This document shows positions 12,150 to 23,297 of a stretch of 64,000 nt of DNA, piece by piece. The position numbers were made by a program, and so were the translations under genes. Each line of letters begins with the position of its first letter. The stretch's first letter is position 1. This DNA comes from Rhizophagus clarus (Eukaryota > Glomeromycota > Glomeromycetes > Glomerales > Glomeraceae): assembly GCA_015698045.1 (NCBI GenBank), contig BLAL01000176.1:186001-250000 (forward strand), given 5' to 3'. The notes under the pieces are model-generated. The model was given only the letters and a program-made list of their open reading frames with translations. It ran no database searches and had not been told where the DNA came from.

Positions 12150-13685
12150 TCTTCATGAGCAGACATACCAGAATCTTCCACACCTTCACGTGGTCAGAAC
12201 CAAGTAATTTTGAGATAATAGCAGATCAACCGAATATAGAAGTTTCTTCTAGTTCAATAATTACACCCATGCATAATGAAATAATCGAGCACACAACATC
12301 TACGCCAAGTGGTTCATAAACAGTGGCTTTTACCCCTTCAGGAAAGAAGATCATCACTGAACAATCTGATATGGATGTTGATCAGAATACGCCTAATCCA
12401 CTGCCAATTACACCACTAATTACTAATCAGAATTCATCAACAAAGAAAAAACGGCTGCAGAAGGCTGATCGCATGGAAAAAATTTTAACCAGACATGTTA
12501 TTCCAGATGATAGTAAGGTGAATATCAGGGATATCATAATCTATGATGTACCAGCGAAGTGGTCTCAAGAGATTCTTTTGAACCACCTAACCGAGTGGGG
12601 TACCACTATTTCTATGATGATTAAGCAACAGAAAAAATATATGACTGTTCGCGTAAGGATTGCATTGTCTAGTTTTACAGTATCGTCCTTTGATAAAGGT
12701 CTTTAGATGTATTCTCTGGGCGATAACCCTGTTTGCTGATTTTCTGGCTCCTGGTCCTTGAAAGAGAGACAATCCCATTCAAGATTCTGCTTAGCTATAC
12801 ACAACTTTCCTGATTGTGTTCCACCTAATGCATTACAAACTAGGAACTGATCGCATGACCTTCTTCACTCTCATAAGGTAAAAACCTTTAATTTAATCAA
12901 GACCCCTGATGGTAAACGACGTCTTATAGGTATTTCGAGAAGCTTGAGGATTTAAAACGCACACTTGCCAAGAACTTCACTATCAAAAAATCCCTTTACA
13001 CATGGTCTAAAAGCATCAGCTATCACGAACTAAAAAAGACTGTTCTGAAAGGACAATCATCACAGGTGCCACTAAAAGCAGGTGATGGAACCACCTCAAG
13101 CGATAAGAGCGACAAAGATCCTAAAGTGCCTGGTCAGGCCAATACTTCCTCCTCCAAGAAGCGACCTAAGAGAAGAATAACAAGCCCAAGGATAATTCTA
13201 CCAATACTGCCAATAGAAAGAAGAAATTCAAAGCTTCAACGAAGAAGAAGTCTCGTCCAAGTCAGGATACAAATAATAACAATCAGATAGCGGATTTGTT
13301 GTTAGGAGTACTCAGTTTATTAGTGCCAAGTAGTAAAGGAGTAGTTAGGAAAGTAGGCACGAGTTCCAACAGATAGTTTTAGCTAATCCCCTTTTTTTTT
13401 CTTTTTTTTCTCTTTGTCTGGCCCCTTCCCCTTTCTTTTTCTTGGTAGCTAGAATGGCATTTTTTTACTAACCCTTTTTTTCTTATAGTTTACATCTAAG
13501 ATTTAATAACTAGACAGGGTCATAGCTTGTCATAGTAATATACAGGCTGACTGGTCTTTGGATAACTCCCAGGATCTTCAATTATATAATTGTATTAGCT
13601 AGTGAATTTCTATTAGTTGTTCATTATTTTTTTTACTAATATGTATTTTGTCTGTCAGTCGTTAACAATAAACAAACAACAACAA
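12150..13685 (+). mobile_element. LINE ORF1-type relic with 3' tail
   Basis: The longest open piece, 12,323-12,706, reads through KIITEQSDMDVDQ, then VNIRDIIIYDVPAKWSQEIL and KKYMTVRVRI, a layout I recall from ORF1-like proteins of glomeromycotan LINEs with an RRM-like fold. Later pieces in other frames (YHELKKTVLKGQSSQ near 13,020 and a basic Asn-rich end, QIADLLLGVLSLLVPSSKG, near 13,290) complete the familiar layout. A stop precedes the open piece, and several further stops and frame changes follow 12,704, so it is dead. The 3' part is a pyrimidine-rich trailer followed by an 'aacaataaacaaacaac' tail that ends exactly where repeat R2 begins. No clear target duplication was found. The identification rests on memory of the family. 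Confidence 0.5.
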
Positions 13686-14974
13686 TAAACACAATTTTCA
13701 TGAAATCAGTTTTTGAGAATGGCCCCTGCACATGCAGTCGAGGCACCGTTCTGATGAAATAGAACAGTCCATTTATACAATTCTAATCAATGGACTCTCC
13801 AGTTTAGACTTATTAAATGACTTTAATTTATAACATCACATGTTTAATGAACGCAACCAAATGAAGCCACCAAAGATATGTCATATAGACTTGTTCGAAG
13901 AAATGCCCTGAGTGTCTATCATTCTATATTTGTCTAAGTTAACTAGTTAACGAATAGACCCCATTAACAAGGTAATTTGCTTTATGAGCTTTATTTTTCC
14001 AGTTATTTCTAATTCTATATAAAGAACATTCAGGAAAAATGTTATATATGAAATTCCATACTAAAAATAATAATTCACATAACTCAATGATGAAAATTGT
14101 TAGTTAAATATTGAAAGATGGCCAGCACTGTGCATACTGCGTATAGCGCAAATACACGTTAAATCATTAAGACCTATATCCCAATTCATTATCTTACTTA
14201 TAATCTTATTGGCTCTCATCATCAAATGTTATTGGAAACCTTCACAAAATCATAGATGAGGATTTATTGGCAGAAAGAAAAGCAGCTGAAAACTTAATTT
14301 TATTAATTGATCTTACAAGTGAATATTGAAAGGTTAATTAGTTTTTCAATTTGTTTATGTAAAATTCTTTCTTTTACGTGCTTATTATAATTTTGATTTT
14401 ACTTTTATATATGAAAGAGCGTATAACAAATTTTTTGCGCATTTCTTTTTAAAATTGAATAAGCGGTAAATGCGCACATGATTTTAGAGTTTACACACAT
14501 GACTTTTACGTATAATATGCACTTATGCTAATAAAAAATTTTGTATTATCTGATAAGTACTTGATTTTTATTGATACGAAAAAAAAATAATATGACACGG
14601 ATTATTTTTTTTTATTATCCTAGGGATTTTTATTTTAACCTCTAAACTTCGCCTGTATTTTAGGAATTTAGCTTCACACATATTCTTACGTTTATTATCA
14701 AATTTCTCCCAGTATTTCTGATAATTAAACAATTCTAATCTCTCTTTAGGCATATTGATTATTGAATTTTACAAATAAGGGACAAGAGTATCTTTATTCG
14801 ATCTATTTTTAGTAATATAAATGGTTCATTTAGATTCAATTCTGGCTAAAGAGATTCAGTCAAGATACTTATCTTAGCTGAAATTGGGGCATTCGTCTAC
14901 CCTTCTGATGCATTAGTTTAATTTGATTCTTTTCTTCTTTGGAATTGATAAAGATACAGTAATTTGATTTTGCC
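13686..14974 (-). repeat. Dispersed 1.3-kb repeat, copy R2, with decayed ORF
   Basis: This aligns with 5,126-6,421 over nearly its whole length with scattered small gaps. The minus-strand frame 14,753-14,568 (MPKERLELFNYQKYWEKFDN) and the C-terminal part of 15,066-14,869 (EEKNQIKLMHQKGRR) correspond to the coding relic in R1. Having two copies inside block 1, and one partial copy in block 2, means the unit has moved or been duplicated apart from the big segmental duplication. Confidence 0.6.
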
Positions 14975-15388
14975 GACATTTGAACGTTGTAAAAGGAAAT
15001 GATTATCAGATTCAATGGAAAAAGGGAATATCGGATCTTTAAACTAAACTTTTTTTTAGATATCATGCAACTTGCGATATTTGAAAATAGAAGAAAAAGT
15101 TTTTTTTTAAGTTCTTTTCAGAGAATATAAATTATTAAGTATTTGTACTTTCACCTCATTCACTTTATTTTAAGCAACTTTTTATTTAAAATGATTTAAC
15201 ATACATGAACGTAATGTTTGCCTTATATAATGTTCGTCTTAATATTTATTATTTTACCAAGAGTATTTATTGAAATTTAATAGATAGTACTTACATTATC
15301 ATTGTATAGTATATAATTAATAAATTAAAAAACTAAATCAACTATAATATGAAATCATTAAATTCTTTTCTCTTATAAAAATTCTTTC
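14975..15388. other. Non-coding flank shared with 58,490-59,170
   Basis: The strings 'tttgaacgttg', 'ttagatatcatgcaact' and 'gcgatatttgaaa' occur in the same order near 58,495 and 58,880. This anchors the collinear backbone on the left side of the Plavaka B insertion. No gene is visible. Confidence 0.6.
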
Positions 15389-15406
15389 TACATCAGGAAA
15401 TTTTTT
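15389..15406 (+). repeat. Left terminal inverted repeat of element B
   Basis: This 18-bp end pairs perfectly with 22,126-22,143. Just inside, 'ggtcacatgatatatatc' with 'aatcagactcgtcaagtagt' at 15,431-15,480 recurs at 15,550-15,600, giving two direct subterminal repeats of about 115 bp period. Such repeats are typical transposase-binding sites in CMC-like elements. Confidence 0.75.
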
Positions 15407-15855
15407 TAGGGGATATATATCGATGGATAGGTCACATGATATATATCAATAATAATCAGACTCGTCAAGTAGTATCGATGTGGGTAAATAATGACAAATT
15501 ATCAGAATTTAACTAAAATGACAAATATCGATAGAGATGTATATCGATGGAAAGGTCATATGATATCTATCGATAATAATCAGACTCGTCAAGTAGTATT
15601 GATATGGAAAAGATGATTACTTATCAGAATTAAGCCTAAACGATAAAAGTTGAGAAAATTTCATACGATAAAATCAAGAAAATTCAAATGATAAATATTG
15701 AAAATATTCATTGCGATTACTGACGTAAATTTATTTATTTATTTATAATAATAAAATTCATAATAAAATTCATAATGATAATAATTATAATTAATTATAA
15801 AATATTAGTATGCCACCTTAAAATAAAACATCACTTTTTAACCTATGAATAATTG

Positions 15856-17661
15856 CTAATCATCATAAAACAAATCGTCATGCAACATTATTAATTTATC
15901 ATCACCTCTGAGAATTACATCTGTTTCCTCCTCCTCTTCAAAAGTGCCTGTTTTCAGAATTTCTGGAACTTCTTCCCTCAATATCTCCTGTGCGTCATGT
16001 ATAGTAAAACCTCCTTTTTTTTCAAATAAATCCTAATAAAGTATTAATTTGAATTTTATCTAACCGAATAGATTTCAAATTATATAAATTGGTTTAAATA
16101 ATAGCCATATACCTTAAATTTCCAATATCGTCGTTCTAGAGGTTTTTTCCCGCACTCTACATTGGGTAGCTAGGATTCAATACTATATCACATATCGCTA
16201 ACATATAAATATAGATATTCTGAAATGACTTGTCAGTATCAGATATTGTGGGAAATGCGAGTTTTGTTATATTTTCGATTACATTATCGTTATTATCATA
16301 TAACTTATTATAACACTCTTTAACTTGTAGTAAATTTTTCCAGCTCGTTATATCTTGCGGGCTTTTTCGTTTATTACCACTTATTGATTGTAGACTGAAT
16401 TCCTTAAAAATAGCGCTTTTCACTGCTGCAACGTGTACTTTTCTCATATCTTTTATTTTTCGCATGAGCTATAAAAGAAAATAAAAAATCCATAATGATA
16501 ATCGAAAAATTTAAATTAAACACAACAGTTATGATTACGATTATTAATGATAATCACCATAGAATGATGGAGTTCTGAAAATGCGTTTGTTCACTCTCTA
16601 TAGCCTACTTTACGAAGATAATCAGGATGATGTTGATTTAGCCAATTTTCGAGCTCCAACTTAAAATTTTCAAAGGTAGGCCACATATTGTCTGGAAAGG
16701 ATTTATTGCACACCAAGTTATAACCTTCCTATATTAGTATGTGACAATAAATAATTGCAATTATGTTTTGTGATTTGGTGACGGATGGTATAAGAGAGAA
16801 TAGTACCAGGTTTTCATTAGAAACTTATATTGAAGACCTTTTCGCTTAGGTCAATTTTTTTCTTTTTCTCATTTTGCAACTTAATCTGGTTTTGGATCCA
16901 TCCGATTTTCTCGAGCGTCTCTTTATGTAATTCATATAGAGCTCGTATTTGCCTACCTTATTTTATAAGCATGTTCTCGCAACTTTTTCTGCTTTTAGGA
17001 GGGTGGACATTGATCTCCAGTGTTTCTTCTGCAGTTGTAGTTGACAAGTTTCTTCCATGCTCAAGAGCTGGCATGGTCGGCCGACTTCACCGTACATTTT
17101 CTCTATTTGTTTCCAGTACAAGCATTTCATCGCCAGCTGACGTTAATGTATTAACCCAGTAAATTGTATTAGGTGTAATAGATGTAAACTGAAATGAAAT
17201 GTCGACAATTTTCGAGTTTAGAAATTATCACTTACTTTGCTTTGATTGTCTGCTGTATGTTTTGAGTTGTTTAGAAATATATTCCTTTATCCTTCGATTG
17301 TTATCTATAAAATAAATGATTGATTATGAAAGGTTTATTAACATAATATCTAATAAATCATAATAAATATATATGGATCATTACCTTTTGCTAGTGGTGT
17401 AGTTTGCGAAGATTCTGCTACTACTTCCATTTCTTCTTGATCACTATCTGATCTCTGGTTACTAGTATCTGATTTTTTGGCTGTCTCTTTAGCTTGTAAA
17501 CTAATAGTATCTGATTCTTTAGCAAGCTCTTTAGCTTGCAAAGTATCTTTCCACTTTACGATTTTTCTTGGGCCTTCTTGTTTGTTATTATATTTGTTAT
17601 TTGATTCCTGGGACTGTTTATCTTTATTAGCTCTAGTGGAATATTTTCATTTTTTTGGCAT
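15856..17661 (-). pseudogene. Unknown partner gene of the Plavaka-type element (decayed)
   Basis: This is read on the minus strand as several exons: a Lys/Ser-rich start (17,661 to about 17,390, with KIVKWKDTLQAKELAKESDT), NRRIKEYISKQLKTYS near 17,290, TPNTIYWVNTLTSAGDEML near 17,160, LHKETLEKIGWIQNQIKLQN near 16,930, DNMWPTFENFKLELENWLNQ near 16,690, MRKIKDMRKVHVAAVKSAIF at 16,465, and an acidic end (IHDAQEILREEVPEI) closing at 15,856. Stops lie at codon 5 and twice in the middle, and a frame change near 16,160, so it is broken. It is divergent from the transposase and lies inside the same terminal repeats, so it was probably an accessory gene of the element. I do not recognise a domain; the coiled-coil-like middle could mediate assembly, which is speculation. 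Confidence 0.55.
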
Positions 17662-17929
17662 TTTTTTAAAAAAGGTTTGAAACAAAAAAGAAAGATATAA
17701 ATGATTAGACTAAAGAAGAGTAAAGAAAAATTTAGTATAAAGTGGAAAAAGGAGCGAACGAAAAAGAATTGAAGAAGCGGACGAAAAAGGATTGAAGAAA
17801 AAGCAGACGAAAAAGGATTAAAGAAGATTTGAATGTAAAATCAGAGATAAAAAAAGTTTAAAAAAAAGGTTGGAAAAGTATCCTATATATAAACTTTTCT
17901 AAAGTTTGATAAACTATTTAGATCAGTAA

Positions 17930-18480
17930 AACTCGATGCGACGTGTAAATAATTATAATGCATACTAATTAAATTATTATAGCGATGCGTTATTAATTGT
18001 AATGCATAATTAATATATTATAACGACGTATATTAGTTAATTGTACTCAAAATTAAATGGATTAAACAAGGGATAATGACGCATATTAGTTAATTGTACT
18101 CAAATTAAATGGATTAAACAAGGGATAACGACGCATATTAGTTAATTGTACTCTAAAATTAAATAAATTTGAGGGATAACAATGTATATTAGTTAATTGT
18201 AAATAAATTCGAGGAATAACGATGCATATTAATTATTTGTAAATAAATTCAAGGGATATCGATGCATATTAATTATTTGTAAATAAATTCAAGGGATACG
18301 GTAGCAATGCATATTAGTTAACTGAAGATATCCAATCATAGTAGTAAATAGTATTGATCTCTTTCAATTACTCAAAATTAAATAAATTATTTGAAAATTT
18401 AACAATACAAAACAATATAATTAATCAAGATATAACGATGCATATTTAATTGTTGTACTCAAAAATTAAATAGATCAACA
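17930..18480. repeat. Tandem repeats between the divergent genes of element B
   Basis: Units of about 52 bp, shortening to about 40 bp, share the core 'gggataacgacgcatattag' followed by 'ttaattgta'. About eight to nine degenerate copies fill the gap between the start of the partner gene (17,661) and that of the transposase (18,651). The position suggests a shared bidirectional promoter with repeated binding sites. Confidence 0.65.
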
Positions 18481-18650
18481 ATACAATTAAGAAAAGTCTA
18501 AAAATATCTGATCGTCATCTACTACTAGTATATTACATCGTTTTTTGGTTTTGTTCAGGCAATAAATTCCATTTTTTACTAGTTTTGTTCAGACAACAAA
18601 TTCACTTTCATAAAATTTGGTTCTGTTCACTATCGCTAAAATCACTCAAA

Positions 18651-21524
18651 ATGACCTATAAATGTTCATATTGTTCATGTACTTTTTCGTCAACTTATGC
18701 ATTAAAACAACATATTTCAGACAAGCATCAATATATTGACGAAGATGAAGAAGTAATCTTTCAATCAAGCATGCCACACGAAGAACCTGATCTCTGGGAT
18801 GATGATGATAAAGAAGTATTAAAAGTGCTATATCATGAAGAATCTGGTCTCTGGGATAATGATCTTTCAATGAAAGATGACAAATCTGAATCGAAAATAA
18901 CATTAGAACAACCTGTAGAATCTCATGAAAATTTACAAATTTCTGAAGTGTCGGATGAGGAAAGTGGGAATTTGATGACAACGATGAGTCAGATGAGGAA
19001 AGTGGTGAATTTGATGATGACGATAATGAGGATAATGAAGTTGATTTAACATACTCGTTATCTATCAATGCTGAAGATTTTTGTGGGACTACACTAGATG
19101 ATGCAATAAGAGACAAAACACATCCACCTAACACTGAATGGCTGAATGACATTTATCGTGAATTTATGAAAATTGTTATGGAATATCAATTATCTAATTC
19201 TTGCGGTGATAGGATAATTAAGTTAATCAATAAAAGTAGATAAGAGGCCGAAAAAAATCCATTACCAATAAATACTAAGGAAGGTCGTAGATTTCTTAAT
19301 GTTAACGAATTTCCTTATATGAAATTTAAAAAAGTCCTTATCACAAAATTCCAGGATAAAGATTATTCTTTTTATTATCAACTGATAATTCATGGAATTA
19401 AAGTTCTGCTTCTTCAATCTGAAATGAATGAAGAATTTGTTTTTAAGTATAAAAATCACCATACATTGATTAAGACTTATGGTGAACAATTCGAAAGTAA
19501 TTGGTGGTATATTACGGAAAATAAAATTCCTGTCAATAACAAATTATTATCGATAATAATCTATGCCGATTCCACAACTTGTGATCATCTGGGCAAAACT
19601 TTTGAACATCCCATATATATTTCACTCAGAAATATACCAAATTGGCAGCGAAATAAACCTAACGCTAAAGTACTTGTTGGTTATTTGCCAAAATTGAAAG
19701 CAAAAGATAATACTACAAGGAATTCTGAGTCTTTCCGAAGATTACAGAGACTCATTTTTTAGAGATGTCTCTGAATATTATTATCGCCGATAATGAATCA
19801 AAATGACATGTATTTAGTTGTTCAAAATAAAATACATCCATTTACACCAAAATTATTGGTTATCCTTGCTGATATGGCGGAAGCAGGAGCATTTACCGCA
19901 ACATATCTTCCATCAACTTCTAAACGACCATGTTATTATTGCTTGATAAATAACAAAGATCTTAATAATATGGCATTATCTCATATTGATTTATGAACTC
20001 CAGAAAAGATGAAACTAGTTATTAGTGAGAATCAAGCAAGTGAATTTTTGATTCATAAGGAGTTTAATTATTTTTGGGATTTTGATGATTTTAATATTTA
20101 TGAGGTGACTGCTCCAGATCGTATGCATTTACTTGACCTTGGAATAACAAAGTATCTCATAGAATTTACTCGTGAATTGTTATACCGAAAGGTCAGCAAT
20201 AGAGCAGTAAAAGATATGGACCACAGATTGTGCGCAATTCCATGATATTCAGGCTTAATAATATTAAAAAACGAATTGGAAAATATATCTAAATTTACTG
20301 CCAATGATTATCGTAATATAATAAAAGTAATTATTTTCGTTATAGATAATTTATACAATGATTATAAAGAAGGTGGAATACCATGTAAGAGACTGTGCAA
20401 CATTTTTCATAAATATTTGATAATGTATAAGAAGTTGCATCAGGAGTCATTTACAGATACTGAATTAACAGAATTAGAGGTAAATATCGATTATTAATTC
20501 TAAACCAAATCTTTAATTAGTATTTAATTTTTTTAAAAATTTATTACTACTATTACTAGACGTTAATAACTGAATTCTGTCAAGAATTTGTAACGATATT
20601 TGCCGAATATTCTCCAAATCGCTGTAAAATACCTAAACTTCACGTGCTTCATTATCATGTAATTCTGTCAATTCGACTTTATGGTTTGATGAATGGGATG
20701 TCAACAGAAACATATGAAACTTTGCATAAGAAGAGCGTTAAAACTCCATATCGAATGACAAATAAAAGAAATTATGTTTCACAAATGCTAACTACGGTAA
20801 TGTTATATGATCTGTTTCATCATAATCTATTTTAATCGATTAATTTAAATTTGAAACGATAGGTGCGACGTCAATATTTAGCCTTGAAACAAAAAAAACC
20901 TACGATAAGGAGATCTAGTGGATTTCGAAATCTTTTATGAGAGTTCAAATTTACTGAAATTAAAACAACAGTTTCTAAAATAAAACAAGACACCGATATC
21001 CATCATCTGTATAAAGAAGGGTTTGATAACCTTCATGCAGGTTTTGAAGAGTTTTTGATAGAAAATGAGTTAGAATATGATTATGAATCTGGGCATTTTA
21101 AAATATATTCTAGTGTAGCTGTTGAATCAACTGATATTATTCGAACAGCAGGAACCTTTTATGGTAATGAATGGTTCAGTGATGTAGTAGTCTCTTCCGA
21201 AGAAACTGCGTGGTATGGAAAGGTATGATATGCTTAAAATTTTTTATTAAGATTTTTGTCATGATGACATGTTATTAACTGAATTAAATTTAGGCACTTT
21301 TATTATTGGAATTTTCTGCAAAAGGTTTAAAAGAGCCAGTAAATCTTGCTTTGTTACGATGGTATGAAGAAGTACAAGAAGAAGAAATCATATACGACTG
21401 TCCAAGATTATGGCTAACTGATCAATATGCATATGTTTACTTAGATTCGGTTGATATGTCAGTTCACATTATACCAAGAAATAACTGTGAAAATGAATAT
21501 TTTGTTAATACGTATATTTTTTAA
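18651..21524 (+). pseudogene. Plavaka-type DDE transposase, copy B (decayed)
   Basis: The N-terminus has a clear C2H2 finger (CSYCSCTFSSTYALKQHISD, second His just after), then an acidic region. Later blocks match copy A: FESNWWYITENKIPVNN, LSIIIYADSTTCDHLGK with HPIYISLRNIP, LVILADMAEAGAF with CYYC, TAPDRMHLLDLGITKYLI, MSTETYETLHKKSVKTPYRM, and CPRLWLTDQ with YFVNTYIF at the end. Introns after 20,479, 20,795 and 21,222 match three of copy A's positions; copy A has one more near 9,500 that is absent here. A frame change near 18,970 and stops near 19,240, 19,762, 19,996 and 20,245 break the frame, so it is not functional. Confidence 0.8.
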
Positions 21525-21619
21525 GGTGTAAAATGAAATTAGATTAATATTCTTAGTATTCATTTATATATGAGTGCGTTTTATGATTTATTAATGAAAT
21601 AATAAATAATGGATTTAAC

Positions 21620-22000
21620 TTGATTATTTTTGATAATTATCAAATATTGCAAATCATCGTTGAGATTATTTTCGATAATTGTCAATATCGCAAATCATCG
21701 TTGAGATTATTTTTGATAATTGTCAATATCGCAAATTATCGTCGAGATTATTTTTGATAATTGTCAATATCGCAAATTATCGTCAAGATTATTTTTGATA
21801 ATTGTCAATATCGCAAATTATCGTTGAGATTATTTTCGATAATTGTTGATATCGCAAATTATCAGTGTGATTATTTTCGATAACTGTCGACATCGCAAAT
21901 TATCAGTGCGATTATTTTTGATAATTGTCAACATCACAAATCATCATCAAGATTATTTTCGATAATTGTCAATATCGCAAATTATCAGTACGATTATTTT
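21620..22000. repeat. 41-bp tandem array near the right end of element B
   Basis: About nine copies of a 41-bp unit built on 'gattattttcgataattgtc' plus 'aatatcgcaaatcatcgttga' lie between the transposase stop and the right terminal repeat. The unit contains the self-complementary 'gataattatc'-type core and 'atcg', both also found in the left subterminal region, so it probably serves as a subterminal transposase-binding array. Confidence 0.75.
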
Positions 22001-22125
22001 AGAAAAAGTTAAATATCGTTGTATAATTGTGAGATAATTATTGAATATTATCACATTATGTTGACCATCGATTTATAAATATGATATTTATCGATAAAGT
22101 GATAATTATCGATGTATATCTTCTG

Positions 22126-22143
22126 AAAAAATTTCCTGATGTA
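22126..22143 (-). repeat. Right terminal inverted repeat of element B
   Basis: This is the complement of the left 18-bp end. It is followed by 'ctttatttctaaaaatag', which continues the backbone shared with block 2 near 59,160. Confidence 0.75.
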
Positions 22144-22990
22144 CTTTATTTCTAAAAATAGAACATTAATTTGGATAATGAATGTAATTATTCGAAAATA
22201 TCTTTTTGAACTTATGCCTTTGCAATTTAAAATATAGAGAAACAAGAATTAACATTGTGTTTTCACAATTGTTAAGTGCCGTTTGTGCGATTTGTCAAAT
22301 TTATAAGCTCGTATCTAGAAATTTATCGCGGTTTTCAAAAATATGTGAACCCATGTAAATTATGGGGTAGTACAACTATTGTGCACGATTTCGCGAAAAT
22401 CCAATCAAATTTCGAGTTTTTATTATTTGTTGATCACATGAACATGAAATTCATGGAAAATAGACGGAAAAATTTTGGAGTTCGCAAGAGTTCAAAAAAA
22501 GTATTTGAAGAGTTCACGCACTTTTTTATAAGATACTAATAGAATTTTATTTAGAATTAGTAACTTCAAGTTATAAAATTTCATAATCAAAGAAAAATCA
22601 CCCCTTAATCGCAAGCTAAATATGTAAAATCGCAAGATAAATATGAAAATCGCAGGTATCACGAAATCATTTTGTATTACATTGTACAATTTCACATTTT
22701 TTTGAAATCGGCGATAATGACTTACTTAGAAGTTCAAAATAATGAACGGTTTATAATTAGATTTTCGTTATCTTATTTAAAATGATCATTGTGTTCTGAT
22801 GAATTAGATCTTATCAATTGATCGTGAAAAATTAAAGGTGAACTAGCCAGTAGGTTTTTTTCTAGTACCCATGGTAGGGATGTAAAAAAATGGGATGACG
22901 CAATGGTCTACAGTAGTAGGAAAATAGTTTACGATCACGTGAATAGGTTGTTGTACTTTAATTGGTTAAAAAGTGTGGTGATGCAATTCT
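22144..22990. other. Non-coding backbone flank
   Basis: Bases 22,180-22,325 and 22,795-22,850 match 59,455-59,620 (shared string 'tttataagctcgtatctag'). The 460 bp between them are absent from block 2 and hold an 87-codon frame without recognisable features. Bases 22,981-22,990 (atgcaattct) are the left target duplication of the next retroposon. Confidence 0.5.
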
Positions 22991-23233
22991 GGGCATCATC
23001 TAATTTTTCATATTTTGGTCATTTTTTAAGTATATTAATAATATAGATTTTTCTTTTCTTTATAATCGGGTTAATTTTGTTTTTTCTTCTTTTTATTTTG
23101 GATAGATAACGTGAATTTCTTGGATCTTAAAGCTATTCGCGTATAACAGGCTAGTCAGGTTGTGTTGCAATATCACTGGCAAAGTGGTTCCTTTTGTTAG
23201 GGATTTTGACCAAGTTTAGTATTTTACGTTAAT

Positions 23234-23238
23234 GGTCG
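23234..23238. repeat. Target-site duplication of the Polinton-like element (left copy)
   Basis: GGTCG stands just before the left terminal repeat and again at 38,903-38,907 just after the right one. The preceding T is shared too, if the last base of the right repeat is counted, so 5 or 6 bp are both possible; Polintons usually make 6. Confidence 0.75.
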
Positions 23239-23297
23239 ACACAATGGCAAAGTGGGGGTTTAAGGACCGTAAGGTCCGTCCCCCCTTGCTATTGTGT
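23239..23297. repeat. Terminal hairpin (imperfect palindrome) at the left end
   Basis: The first 59 bases nearly match their own complement: ACACAATGGCAA at the tip pairs with TTGCTATTGTGT, a G-run pairs with a C-run, and GGACC pairs with GGTCC around a GTAA loop (23,264-23,277). The mirror copy is 38,844-38,902. Each strand end could therefore fold back on itself. Confidence 0.7.

Larger units (their letters stand above)
15389..22143. mobile_element. Plavaka-type DNA transposon, element B (6.75 kb, decayed genes)
   Basis: The ends carry a perfect 18-bp inverted repeat (tacatcaggaaatttttt at 15,389-15,406; its complement at 22,126-22,143). If the outermost TA is the target duplication, the element proper begins CATCAGG and ends CCTGATG. 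Inside are a divergent gene pair, an unknown partner gene on the minus strand (15,856-17,661) and a Plavaka transposase on the plus strand (18,651-21,524), separated by a repeat-rich intergenic region, plus a 41-bp tandem array near the right end. The paralogous block 2 runs uninterrupted through this site near 59,160, which supports insertion after the segmental duplication. Both genes carry stops and frame changes, so this copy needs help from elsewhere to move, if it moves at all. Confidence 0.75.

Noticed and set aside
16830-17162. Plus-strand 110-codon frame
   Set aside because: It is antisense to recognisable exons of the Plavaka partner gene and has no conserved motif.
18646-19152. Minus-strand 168-codon Ser/Leu-rich frame
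   Set aside because: It is a shadow of the acidic N-terminal region of transposase B.
21620-22000. CRISPR-like array
   Set aside because: Units are contiguous 41-bp repeats without unique spacers, inside a eukaryotic transposon; the array at 17,930-18,480 was rejected for the same reason.
22276-22539. 87-codon frame in the backbone flank
   Set aside because: It starts inside sequence shared with block 2 where no frame is kept, and shows no motif.
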